From an uncultured Clostridium sp. (GTDB taxonomy: Bacteria > Bacillota > Clostridia > Clostridiales > Clostridiaceae): 64,000 nucleotides of DNA. Position numbers and translations under genes: made by a program. How positions within the stretch are numbered: position 1 is the stretch's first letter; every line of letters begins with the position of its first letter. Below the pieces are notes generated by a model that worked only from the letters and a program-made list of their open reading frames with translations, ran no database searches and was not told the DNA's origin. Positions 44,503-53,670 of this stretch are shown piece after piece. Where the stretch lies: the NCBI GenBank assembly GCA_900547475.1, contig URGW01000018.1, positions 8,698 through 72,697 on the forward strand, given 5' to 3'.

Positions 44503-45675
44503 CTATTTTAGTATATCATTCAAGAAACTTTTACCTACTAATTCATTTTGTACATTAAAGAAATCTAATATAGTTTTTCCTATATCAGCAAATGTTTCTC
44601 TTGTTCCAATGTTAACACCTGGTTTAACATTTTTACCATATACAAGAACTGGTATGTGTTCTCTTGAATGATCAGTACTGCTAGTAGTTGGATCGCAGCC
44701 ATGGTCTGCTGTAATTATAAGTATATCTTCTTCGTCCATTTTACTATAGATTTCTTGTAATCTATTATCAAAATCTTCAAGGGCTTTTCCGTATCCAGCT
44801 GGATCATTTCTATGTCCATACAACATATCAAAGTCAACTAAATTTGTAAAGATAAGACCTTCTTTTACAGTGTCCATATATTCTAAAGTCTTATCTACAC
44901 CATCCATATTGCTCTTAGTATGAACCGCACTTGTAATACCCTTTTTATTATAAATATCTTCTATTTTCCCAACAGCTGCAACTTCATAGTTTGCATCCTT
45001 TAAATATTCAAGCATAGTTTTATTAAATGGGTCTAATGCATAATCCCTTCTGTTAGAAGTTCTTTTGAAGTTTGGAGCTTCACCAATAAAAGGTCTTGCA
45101 ATAACTCTTCCTACTGCCCACTTATCAACAAGCATATTTCTTGCTATTTCACACATTTCATATAGCTTTTCAACCGGAATAACATCTTCATGTGCTGCAA
45201 TTTGGAATACGCTATCTGCAGAAGTGTATATAATAGGATAACCCGTTTTTACATGCTCTTCTCCCAAATCTTCAATTATTTGAGTTCCTGAAGCTACTAT
45301 ATTACCTAATATACCTTCAATATTTGCTCTTTTCTTAAATTCATTTATTATATCATCAGAAAATCCTTGTGGATAAGTATTTAGAGGTTCTTCAAGTATA
45401 ACCCCACTTATCTCCCAATGGCCTGTTACTGTATCTTTTCCTTTAGATGCTTCCTCACATCTACCAAAAGCTCCTATTGCATTATCACATTTTTTAGGAG
45501 CATTTACACCTTCTATATTACCTATTCCTAATTTCTCTAATTCATTTATCTCAAGACCCTTGCATGTTTTATATACATTGTCTAATGTATGACTTCCTTC
45601 ATCACCATAGTTTTTGGCATCTTTTAATTCTCCAACTCCAACACTATCTAATACTATTAATATAGCTCTTTTCAT
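44503..45675 (-). CDS. deoB: Phosphopentomutase
   Basis: 390 residues. KRAILIVLDSVGVGELKDA at the N-terminus (metal-binding Asp), DTVTGHWEI with the catalytic Thr (residues ~83-91), and the C-terminal ITADHGCDPTT...DHSREHIPVLVYG metal ligands (~317-345). Interconverts (deoxy)ribose 1- and 5-phosphate. Cotranscribed with pdp, 19 bases apart. Confidence 0.95.
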   Translation of the reverse strand: MKRAILIVLDSVGVGELKDAKNYGDEGSHTLDNVYKTCKGLEINELEKLGIGNIEGVNAPKKCDNAIGAFGRCEEASKGKDTVTGHWEISGVILEEPLNTYPQGFSDDIINEFKKRANIEGILGNIVASGTQIIEDLGEEHVKTGYPIIYTSADSVFQIAAHEDVIPVEKLYEMCEIARNMLVDKWAVGRVIARPFIGEAPNFKRTSNRRDYALDPFNKTMLEYLKDANYEVAAVGKIEDIYNKKGITSAVHTKSNMDGVDKTLEYMDTVKEGLIFTNLVDFDMLYGHRNDPAGYGKALEDFDNRLQEIYSKMDEEDILIITADHGCDPTTSSTDHSREHIPVLVYGKNVKPGVNIGTRETFADIGKTILDFFNVQNELVGKSFLNDILK

Positions 45676-45718
45676 ATTGTTTTCTCCTTTCGTATATAAA
45701 GCCCCTTTTTCAAAGCTC

Positions 45719-46597
45719 TTAAGCTCTTGGATGGGAGTTCTTATAAACTAAGTTTATTTTATCATTATTTATTATTTCATAGTAAGTATCCATATAAGTT
45801 AATACTTGATTTCCTAAAAGCTTTTGTACTGCCCTTACATTTGCTCCATTTTGTAATAAATGTACAGCAAAAGAATGTCTAAATGTATTTAAATTAACAT
45901 CTTTATTTATTCCAGCTTTATGAGAATACTCTTTTACTATTCTCCAAACACCTTGCCTAGTTAATTGATTACCATTTAAATTTACAAATAAATTAGATAC
46001 TCCAGCTGAAGCAATTATATCTCTTACAGATAAATATTCCTTTAATGCAGCTTCCGCACTTCTGCCTATTGGTATAAGTCTTTCATAATTTTTATTATCA
46101 TGACATCTAACATATAGTAAATCAAGGTTTACATCTTCTACTGATAGATTTATTATTTCAGAAACCTTCATACCAGTTGCATACATTAACTCTAATAAAG
46201 CATTGTCCCTTACACCCTTATTGCAATCTTTATCAACTATCTTAATTATCTTATCTACTTCTTCCACAGTTAGTATTTCTGGAAGCTTTTTAGATTGATC
46301 CGTGCTCTTATAATATATCTTGGGTATATCTCTAATTATTTTTTGATCCTTTAAATAATTATAAAAACTTCTTAAACTAATAACAATTCTACTTATAGAC
46401 CTTTCAGATTTTCCCTCTTCTAAAAGATGATCTATATAATTTTTAACTGTTACATTATCAGTTTCATCTAAATATATATCTTTACTATTGAGATATTTAA
46501 TATACAAATTAACATCAGTTACATAAGCATAAACAGTATTATCACTTTTATGACTTTCAAGTAATGACTCCCTATATTCATTTACTATTTCTTTCAT
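45719..46597 (-). CDS. XerD-like tyrosine recombinase with altered active site
   Basis: 292 residues from ATG 46597, behind GGGGAGAATT. N-terminal SAM-like domain (YRESLLESHKSDNTVYAY) and C-terminal catalytic domain with DNALLELMYATGMKVSEIINL. Key residues differ from XerD: Arg I is Lys (TGMKVSE for TGLRVSE), the His before Arg II is Asn (NLNTFRH for PHTLRH), and the second His is Asn (LLGNQ for LLGH); Arg II and Tyr remain. Position in the spoIIM-xerD-deoB cluster equals that of Bacillus ripX/xerD. It is probably impaired in cleavage; a working Xer pair may be encoded elsewhere. Confidence 0.8.
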   Translation of the reverse strand: MKEIVNEYRESLLESHKSDNTVYAYVTDVNLYIKYLNSKDIYLDETDNVTVKNYIDHLLEEGKSERSISRIVISLRSFYNYLKDQKIIRDIPKIYYKSTDQSKKLPEILTVEEVDKIIKIVDKDCNKGVRDNALLELMYATGMKVSEIINLSVEDVNLDLLYVRCHDNKNYERLIPIGRSAEAALKEYLSVRDIIASAGVSNLFVNLNGNQLTRQGVWRIVKEYSHKAGINKDVNLNTFRHSFAVHLLQNGANVRAVQKLLGNQVLTYMDTYYEIINNDKINLVYKNSHPRA

Positions 46598-46671
46598 AAT
46601 TCTCCCCATTCCCACCTTATTTATTATTATTCGACACTTGCTTTTAATTTCCTTTTATAATTATCTATTTA

Positions 46672-47307
46672 TTAAACAACTTTATAAACATTTGTTACTA
46701 CGAACTTAATGATATTTGGACAAATATATGCTTCAATAAAAGTACCGATAATAAATATACATGCAAATACCCCTATCTTTAAAATTAGTTCTCTCTCTAC
46801 TATTGTATTTACTTTACCTTTATTAAAGAACCTCTCTTTAAGTTTTGTTGAAGAAAATTCAATCCCAACTATACTTAATGCAATAAAACAAGGAAGATAA
46901 ATAATATTCTGTGGTATTGTAGAAGCTAAAGCGAGCCATAATCCTTTTCCTTCAAAAGTTGAAATTAAAAAACTGAAAGTGTATCCTAATGTAAATCCCT
47001 TAATAAGATCTACAAGTAAAATTACTGGTGTACCAAATATAGTAAATGATAATGCTATTATTATTGTTATAAGTATCAAATTTTTCTTAATTATATCTAA
47101 TAATAAAACCTTACTATTAACTGGTTCCTTAACAATACTTTCTGTAAATGTAGAAAAATAGCTTGTAAGATCATTTGCATCATTTGCATTCATATACTTT
47201 ACTATATATGTACCTAACGCTATTCCTACAAAGAAAAATATAAAAACCATTAAATAAAAAAATTTATTTTCCTTTTTATTTAAATTTAATTTACTTATTA
47301 TATTCAC
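46672..47307 (-). CDS. spoIIM: Stage II sporulation protein M
   Basis: 211 residues from GTG 47307, six bases after GGAGGTG; longer forms to 47367 are less likely. About five membrane segments with an N-terminal KFFYLMVFIFFFVGIALGTYIVKYMN and the conserved FTLGYTFSFLISTFEGKGLWLALASTIPQNIIYLP (two parts, residues ~115-150). Part of the SpoIIDMP complex that degrades peptidoglycan during engulfment. A truncated second copy lies at 59,784. Confidence 0.9.
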   Translation of the reverse strand: MNIISKLNLNKKENKFFYLMVFIFFFVGIALGTYIVKYMNANDANDLTSYFSTFTESIVKEPVNSKVLLLDIIKKNLILITIIIALSFTIFGTPVILLVDLIKGFTLGYTFSFLISTFEGKGLWLALASTIPQNIIYLPCFIALSIVGIEFSSTKLKERFFNKGKVNTIVERELILKIGVFACIFIIGTFIEAYICPNIIKFVVTNVYKVV

Positions 47308-47392
47308 TAAAAACACCTCCATATTGTTATATCTTAATAATATGATGGTACTTTCAAGTATATTCATAAGTGAATATATGTAAATTATAATT

Positions 47393-48061
47393 TTATATAA
47401 TTTTTTTTATTTTTTGAATTTTTTCTTTTATTTCATTTAACTTTAAATCATAATTATCTTCTAATATTTTTATAACTTTCTGAACATCTTCAATTTCATT
47501 TAACTTTTTTTCTTTTTCAACTTGCCCCCTTCCTAATCTATCACTTACAAACATTAGAATCATATCATTTATATCTACTTCTTTTACTAATTCATTTGTT
47601 TTAGCAAAAGGTAAGTTTTTAATTATATAAAGATGATGCATATGATATTTTATTAAGTTTAAAATTCTTTTCTTTTCATCATCTTTATAATCATAATATG
47701 TTAATAGCCTATCTGCTATTCTTTCCCCTTCAATATCATGATTATATGATATTAATTTCCCTTGTTTATTTTTTTTAGTTGTTACACCCTTTCCTAAATC
47801 GTGTAATAAAGCACCTAACATCAAACTTGCTTTATCATTTGCAAAATCCTTTATTTTAGCTGCAGTATCTACTACTTGCTTTAAATGATTCCATACATTC
47901 CCCTCGGGATGGTATTGTTTATTTTGCTCTATTTTCTCTAAATTTATCAATACTTCTAAAGGAGTATTTTTTAATGAACTTTTTATTTCTTCTAAATAAA
48001 TTGATGGTGTATCATAAATAAGTAAATTTTCTTGTATTTCTTTTAATTTATTTACCTCCAT
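47393..48061 (-). CDS. HD-domain phosphohydrolase, tRNA nucleotidyltransferase-type
   Basis: 222 residues. HPEGNVWNHLKQVVDTA near residue 50 and LLHDLGKGVTTKK near 85 contain the H...HD metal ligands; YNHDIEGERIADRLL (~105-120) follows. This is the HD domain without the nucleotidyltransferase head domain found in tRNA CCA-adding enzymes. Likely metal-dependent phosphodiesterase or phosphatase of unknown substrate. Confidence 0.8.
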   Translation of the reverse strand: MEVNKLKEIQENLLIYDTPSIYLEEIKSSLKNTPLEVLINLEKIEQNKQYHPEGNVWNHLKQVVDTAAKIKDFANDKASLMLGALLHDLGKGVTTKKNKQGKLISYNHDIEGERIADRLLTYYDYKDDEKKRILNLIKYHMHHLYIIKNLPFAKTNELVKEVDINDMILMFVSDRLGRGQVEKEKKLNEIEDVQKVIKILEDNYDLKLNEIKEKIQKIKKII

Positions 48062-48145
48062 ATTTTTCTCCTTTTTTATATTTTTTCATATATTTCTTTT
48101 ATAATTAGTTTTCCTAAATTATCATATTTTAAAACAAATTATTTT

Positions 48146-48172
48146 TTACAATAATTTATTATTTTATTGTAA
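48146..48172. promoter_or_regulatory. Palindrome between divergent HD and DUF1622 genes
   Basis: TTACAATAA and TTATTGTAA, nine-base perfect arms separated by nine bases, in the 167-base divergent intergenic region. Could be a regulator site; AT-rich composition makes coincidence possible. Confidence 0.35.
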
Positions 48173-48228
48173 TAATATTTTTAATTTTAGGGTAATTTAA
48201 ATATATTATTATTTGAGGTGTAATTGTT

Positions 48229-48564
48229 TTGGAAGAATTATTTAATAAATATTTACCTATCCTTATTCATTTATTTGAACTTATGGGAATTTTAATATTA
48301 ACATTAGGAGTTTTTACAGCCTTTTATCACTATATTCAAAAAAGGTTTTTTAAGAAGAACGTTAATATTAAATATGAATTTGCAGATGTTATGATTACAA
48401 CTTTAGATTTTAAGTTAGCTTCAGAAATATTAAAAACTGTCACTATAAAAAGTATGGATGAAGTTATAATATTAGCATCAGTGTTTATTATAAGAATAAT
48501 TATGACATTTGTGTTAGAAAAAGAAATACAGATAGAAGAAAGTAAAAAAGACACTTCTCATTAA
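48229..48564 (+). CDS. DUF1622 membrane protein
   Basis: 111 residues from TTG 48229 behind GAGGTG. First hydrophobic segment LIHLFELMGILILTLGVFTAF, second EVIILASVFIIRIIMTFVL, with ELMG and DFKLASEILKT (~residues 57-68) as the family signature. Unknown role. The final codons overlap a terminator hairpin. Confidence 0.8.
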   Translation: MEELFNKYLPILIHLFELMGILILTLGVFTAFYHYIQKRFFKKNVNIKYEFADVMITTLDFKLASEILKTVTIKSMDEVIILASVFIIRIIMTFVLEKEIQIEESKKDTSH

Positions 48565-48584
48565 ATAAATTAATGAGAGGTGTC
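48550..48584 (-). terminator. Terminator shared by DUF1622 and GH20 genes
   Basis: GACACTTCTCATTAA with its near-perfect inverse TTAATGAGAGGTGTC. On the minus strand a TTTTTT run follows, so it ends the GH20 transcript. It includes the last codons of the plus-strand DUF1622 gene. Confidence 0.75.
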
Positions 48585-48654
48585 AAATAAATTATAACTA
48601 ACAAATTTTCATCTATTAATACAACTAATTATTAAATTATAGTTATTTAACTAC

Positions 48655-51600
48655 TTATTTTCTATTCTTTTTTCTACTTAATCCTAATCCACCAACTAAA
48701 GCAATAATACCACTAATTAATGTGCCTGCTCCTCCTATTGTTCCTGTTTTCGGTAATTTTCCACTACTTGAACTTCCATTAACTCCATTATTATTGCTAT
48801 TTGAACTTCCATTAACTCCACTATTATTACTATTTGAAGTTGATTCACTTGCAACTAAAGAATTTTTAGCCTCTTTTAGATTTGCTAATGCCATATCTAC
48901 TTCTTCTTGTGTAGCTTCTTCATTTTTTAATACTTCATTAGCTTTTTCTAAAGCCTTTTCAACTGCTTTCGCACTCTTAGTTGTATATTTAGATAAATCT
49001 ATACTTTCAACTTCTTTAATTAATTCTTCAAGCAAAGACTTATCTGGAATTAATCTTAAACCTAAGTAAGATCTTAATAAAATATCATAGACTTCACTTA
49101 TTTCTTCTTGAGTAGCATTTTCATTTGAAAGCACTGTATTTGCAGATTCAAGTGCATTTGCAAATTGTGTCCATGTTGATGGAATATACTTAGTAGAATC
49201 TATCCCTTTTACTTTATCAACTAACCCTTGAAGTGCTGACTTATCTACATTATTTACAGCTTCTTTTATATTTGTTTTTGCAGTTGAAGTTTTAGTTTGT
49301 TCCTCAAAACCTTCTCCATCTGCAACCTTACCATTTATTAATTCAAATGCTACATTTTCTCCACTAGACTTAGCTGTAAATGTTAACTTAACAATATCCT
49401 TAGCATTTTCTAAGGCAGTTCCAATTCCAGCTACTACTACTTTTACTTTTCCATCTGAAGCTTTAGCTTGTACAAAATATTTATCTGAATCTTTAGAAGT
49501 TGCTTCTTTAAATTCTACCTTTGTTTCATCATAATCAACTTCAAATTCCATAGCATACATATTTTCTTTTATATCACTTAAGTTAACATTAACATCAAAG
49601 TCATTTCCAACTGTTACTTCTTCAGCTACAGTCATGTTAATTCCAGTTTGAGCTTCTTCTGGTTTTTCTTCTGCTACCTTATGAATAGTAAATTCTGCAG
49701 CTGAAGCAAATTTATTTGTACTATTTGTTACTCCATCAGTAACCTTTATCTTAATATATCTAGCATCTACAGCATCAAACTTGGCAAGTTTATTAGACAT
49801 ATTATTATCCCAAGTAAATGTGCCAACACTAGTATATTCATCATCAGCATTAACCTTTACTGATATTTCACACTTTAATACTCTTCCATTTGCACTACCA
49901 TCTTGTCTTGGAATATAAGTTATTTTATCTATATTTTGAACTTCCTTCATATCCACTTCAACTGTTGCTGGCAATGCTTTATATGGACTATAGCTTGAAT
50001 GCCAAATAGTATTTAAATCATTATCAAATGCTAAATATGCTGGTCCTTCAACTCCATTTACAAGTGCATTTTCATTATCAGATGTAACTGTAAAGTTAGT
50101 TGAGTCTATAACAGTTTCATCTTGTGGTAATTCACTTCCAAGGACTATTCCATCAATTAATCCCTTAAATGAATTTGTAGTACTTCCTATACGTTCAAAT
50201 GGAATTAGTAAAGTTGCAACTGGTCTATTACCTAAAGTATCAACTAATTCATTATTAACATATAATGATGTTCTTTCATTTTGGCTTGAAATAGTTAAAT
50301 ATACCCATTCATCATCTGGTAGTTGATAATTAAATGAGAAATTATCTCTTTCTCTTGTAAATCCAATATTACCATTAGCATCAACTGCTTTTATAGCATA
50401 ATTATCAAATTTAGATGGTGATTCAAATAGGATTTGTTCTCCTTCTGGAGCATTTCCATCCTTCTTAACCCAGAAAGAAATTGAGTTTGGAAGTCCAACT
50501 CTCTTAATTGGAGTCTCCACATAACTTTCTCCACCATTAAGTCTTAAAGCTTGTCCTTTCTTTCCTACTTCAAGTGATACATTTTTCTTAGAAATTGAAT
50601 TATATTCATTTCCTGATTTATCTAATATTTCTTCTTCTTCAAAATCATATTCTACATAGTTAGGAGTATCTGATTCTACAGTGTAATATGGGTTAGTATT
50701 TGGAGCTGTACCTGTAATTGCAGATAATTCATTTAATTCTGCATATGTTTTATCTTCTCCCTCTCCCCACATTTTTTCTGAAAGTGCTGGAAGCGCCTTA
50801 AAGAATCTATCAAATACGTCATATTCAGATACCTTTTGATTTCTTTTATCTATTTGGTCATTCCAAATAGCATAAGCAGCACCTAACATTTGGTCATCTC
50901 CAGCTGGGAATTCCTTTCCTGCCATTATATTTGGCTCCCAATTATTATAAAGATTTTGAGCATTTAAATAGTTTGCATAATAATTAGCTGCTGGAACTAT
51001 ATAAAGACTTGAATCAAGCGTATTGATTAAATCATATCCTGCATTATACATTTGAGTTGGCTCTGCCCAATCTCTTGACCAAACATTTAATTGAACTCCT
51101 TCAGATCTAACTGGAGTTGTTCCATTAAGCCAAGTTAATCCACCCCACATACGAACTGTTCTGTCATTATCTTGAATATGTCCAAGAACAGCATCAGTAA
51201 ATGCTCTATATTGCTCCTTATTTGCTTCATATTCATCAGTACCTACATGAATTGTTGTTTCAGTATCAAATACTGGGTTTTCACCTTCCATATATTCATC
51301 AAATAAAGTCTTAACAAATTCTAAAGACTCTGGATTTCCTAAATCTAAATGATCTAAAACTGGTCTATTAGTTATTCTTGGGTTCCATCCATCTAATGCT
51401 AAATTTCTAAACACCTTAGTGAATGCTAAAGCATGAGCTGGAGTATCTATTTCTGGAACTACATTTATTCCCAATTCCCTTGAAGATTGAATAAAATCTC
51501 TAAACTCATCCTTAGTATAGAATACATCTGTAGATGTTATACCTTCCCCTTTTTCATTTCTAATATCAGATTCTAATCTAAATGCAGAATATGCATTATA

Positions 51601-53493
51601 TGCATCTTCTATGTTAGACTTATCTGAATTTATATAATCTTCTAAGAATATATAGTTATCATTTAAATGAACTTGTAAGTCATTTAGCTTATACCATGCC
51701 ATTGTTTCAGCAAGATCCTTTAAAGAATCTAATTCATAAGATTTTCTTGCAACATCTAAAATAAATCCTCTTACTTTATATTTCGGATAATCTCTAACAA
51801 TACCTTGTGGTAATGTAGACTGTGTTTGTTTTAATACTTGTAATACAGAACGAGTTCCATAGAAAGCACCTTGAGCTGATTTAGCTTCAATCTTAACAGA
51901 ATCCCCTATTGTTATAATATTACCTTCATTACAAAGACCAGCATCTTCAGTTTCTAAAGTTAAGAAGAAACTATTTGCTGTCGCTTCAGTACCTTCTTCA
52001 ACAGCTATTTCTTTACCTAAAATATCTTCATAATCAGCAGCAAATTTATTAGCTGTTTCCATTAATTCATTTTTATACTTGCTATCTACAATTATCTTTG
52101 TGCTATCTGAAATTTCAAAATTTCCTTCTGTTCCATACCATTCAGCTAACTCTGGAATAACTTTTGGCTTTTCATTACCAACATTAGCTTCATATTTACC
52201 TGGAACAAGTACTTGTAATGCTGCCGTAGTTCTTTCCTCTTTACCCTTCTTAACTTTGAAGTTAACTTCTACAGTTGTATCAACTAACGGCTCATATATA
52301 GTGCCATCCGCACCTATAATTTGTTCGTAATCTGCACCAATAAACTCTACCTCAAACCCTTCTGGAACCTCTGGCATTTGCATTTTTGAATCGCCTTTAT
52401 TTATAACTGGTGCTGTTATTTCAGATACAACATCATCAATTGTGTAAGTTGGTAAATCTAATTTATTAGAATATAATTCAAATTCATATATTGAAACTGT
52501 ATTCCATTTATTAGTTACTCCAGACGCATTTGTACCTGTTTGGTCAAAATTATTTATTTTAACTCTAACATATTTAGCAGTCTTAGGTTGATCAAAGTTA
52601 GCAGCTACCCTACAATTATCATTTTTAGAAGTTCTTGACCATGCAGTTTCCCATTCTTGTCCATCATTAGAAACTTGAATTTCGTAATCAATTACATTAT
52701 TTCTCTCCCAATTGATAACAAAGCTTTGAATTGTTTTAGCTTCTGGTAATTCAATCTGTACCCAATGTGGATTTTCAGATGTTGCACTTCTAACTTCACT
52801 AGCCCATCTAGTAGTATCATTTCCATCATTAACCTTATCTGCTGTTAATTCTCCACCTTCAAATGCATTAGCTGTTGCAGTACCTTTAAGTGCAAGATTT
52901 TCTGCTTCTTGATATTGATTTACTTCAAGTTCAAATACTGATACTGTATTCCAAGTTATACTTTTGTTACTTCCATCAATATCCCTCTTATCTGCTGTTT
53001 CTGAATAATTTGAAATAGATAAACGAACATAACGTGCAGTTTCTGATGAATCAAGTGCAACTACTTGTCTATATTCACTTGGTGCACTTGTAAATTCTTT
53101 AATAGTTCTCCAAGTTGTATCGTCATTACTTACTTCAATTATATAATTAGTTGCATTTTTTCTTTCCCAATCGATTACTATTTCATCAAAGTTTTTAACT
53201 TCACCTAAATCAATTTTTAACCACTTTTTATTTTCTGCAGTTGCTGATGTTGTATTACTAGCCCATCTAGATTGCTTTCCTGAATTTTCATAATCAACTA
53301 TTCCATCAATTGCTTTACTTCCCGTAAAATCTGATGTTTCATCATCAGATGTTGTCGCTACTACTCCATCTTCTAATGCAAGATTTGTCTTTACTATATT
53401 AGTTTCCGCTTTTACATAGCTAAATGAATTAACAGCCATCATCATGCTTAAAATCATTACACATAATTTTTTATTTCTCCTAATCATTCTCAT
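48655..53493 (-). CDS. Cell-wall anchored GH20 glycosidase with cohesin (lacto-N-biosidase-like)
   Basis: 1612 residues. Signal peptide (LCVMILSMMMAVNSFSYVKA). Two F5/8C (CBM32-like) sugar-binding domains (~38-345), an Ig-like segment, GH20 N-terminal domain (~436-560), GH20 barrel (~568-910) with HVGTDEYE near 750 (Asp-Glu acid pair). LamG-like domain (~945-1128), third F5/8C (~1133-1268), cohesin (~1285-1400: VNLSDIKENMYAMEFEVDYD, VKVVVAGIG), two FIVAR modules (~1416-1548), an Asn/Ser/Gly linker, LPKTG, membrane span and KKNRK. The GTDEY form of the active site is like lacto-N-biosidases rather than the GGDE of ordinary hexosaminidases. Sortase attaches it to the wall, and its cohesin should bind a dockerin enzyme such as the GH2 encoded next. 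Confidence 0.9.
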   Translation of the reverse strand: MRMIRRNKKLCVMILSMMMAVNSFSYVKAETNIVKTNLALEDGVVATTSDDETSDFTGSKAIDGIVDYENSGKQSRWASNTTSATAENKKWLKIDLGEVKNFDEIVIDWERKNATNYIIEVSNDDTTWRTIKEFTSAPSEYRQVVALDSSETARYVRLSISNYSETADKRDIDGSNKSITWNTVSVFELEVNQYQEAENLALKGTATANAFEGGELTADKVNDGNDTTRWASEVRSATSENPHWVQIELPEAKTIQSFVINWERNNVIDYEIQVSNDGQEWETAWSRTSKNDNCRVAANFDQPKTAKYVRVKINNFDQTGTNASGVTNKWNTVSIYEFELYSNKLDLPTYTIDDVVSEITAPVINKGDSKMQMPEVPEGFEVEFIGADYEQIIGADGTIYEPLVDTTVEVNFKVKKGKEERTTAALQVLVPGKYEANVGNEKPKVIPELAEWYGTEGNFEISDSTKIIVDSKYKNELMETANKFAADYEDILGKEIAVEEGTEATANSFFLTLETEDAGLCNEGNIITIGDSVKIEAKSAQGAFYGTRSVLQVLKQTQSTLPQGIVRDYPKYKVRGFILDVARKSYELDSLKDLAETMAWYKLNDLQVHLNDNYIFLEDYINSDKSNIEDAYNAYSAFRLESDIRNEKGEGITSTDVFYTKDEFRDFIQSSRELGINVVPEIDTPAHALAFTKVFRNLALDGWNPRITNRPVLDHLDLGNPESLEFVKTLFDEYMEGENPVFDTETTIHVGTDEYEANKEQYRAFTDAVLGHIQDNDRTVRMWGGLTWLNGTTPVRSEGVQLNVWSRDWAEPTQMYNAGYDLINTLDSSLYIVPAANYYANYLNAQNLYNNWEPNIMAGKEFPAGDDQMLGAAYAIWNDQIDKRNQKVSEYDVFDRFFKALPALSEKMWGEGEDKTYAELNELSAITGTAPNTNPYYTVESDTPNYVEYDFEEEEILDKSGNEYNSISKKNVSLEVGKKGQALRLNGGESYVETPIKRVGLPNSISFWVKKDGNAPEGEQILFESPSKFDNYAIKAVDANGNIGFTRERDNFSFNYQLPDDEWVYLTISSQNERTSLYVNNELVDTLGNRPVATLLIPFERIGSTTNSFKGLIDGIVLGSELPQDETVIDSTNFTVTSDNENALVNGVEGPAYLAFDNDLNTIWHSSYSPYKALPATVEVDMKEVQNIDKITYIPRQDGSANGRVLKCEISVKVNADDEYTSVGTFTWDNNMSNKLAKFDAVDARYIKIKVTDGVTNSTNKFASAAEFTIHKVAEEKPEEAQTGINMTVAEEVTVGNDFDVNVNLSDIKENMYAMEFEVDYDETKVEFKEATSKDSDKYFVQAKASDGKVKVVVAGIGTALENAKDIVKLTFTAKSSGENVAFELINGKVADGEGFEEQTKTSTAKTNIKEAVNNVDKSALQGLVDKVKGIDSTKYIPSTWTQFANALESANTVLSNENATQEEISEVYDILLRSYLGLRLIPDKSLLEELIKEVESIDLSKYTTKSAKAVEKALEKANEVLKNEEATQEEVDMALANLKEAKNSLVASESTSNSNNSGVNGSSNSNNNGVNGSSSSGKLPKTGTIGGAGTLISGIIALVGGLGLSRKKNRK

Positions 53494-53541
53494 ATCCCCC
53501 TATTTTTTTATTTTACTAAAAAAAAATATTCTGTTAAATTA

Positions 53542-53619
53542 GATAAATGGTATATGTCAAATAAAAATTAAACTAAACCCTCAATATCTTTAAATTTTAT
53601 GCTTACTATACCATTTATC
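53542..53619. promoter_or_regulatory. Thirteen-base inverted repeat upstream of GH20 gene
   Basis: GATAAATGGTATA (53542-53554) and its exact inverse TATACCATTTATC (53607-53619) bracket 52 bases in the 177-base gap before the GH20 start. Suggests a regulator operator or looping site. Confidence 0.4.
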
Positions 53620-53670
53620 ATTAAATTGTATAATTATATTTTTTGTTTATCTTTTTAAATTAATTCTATA

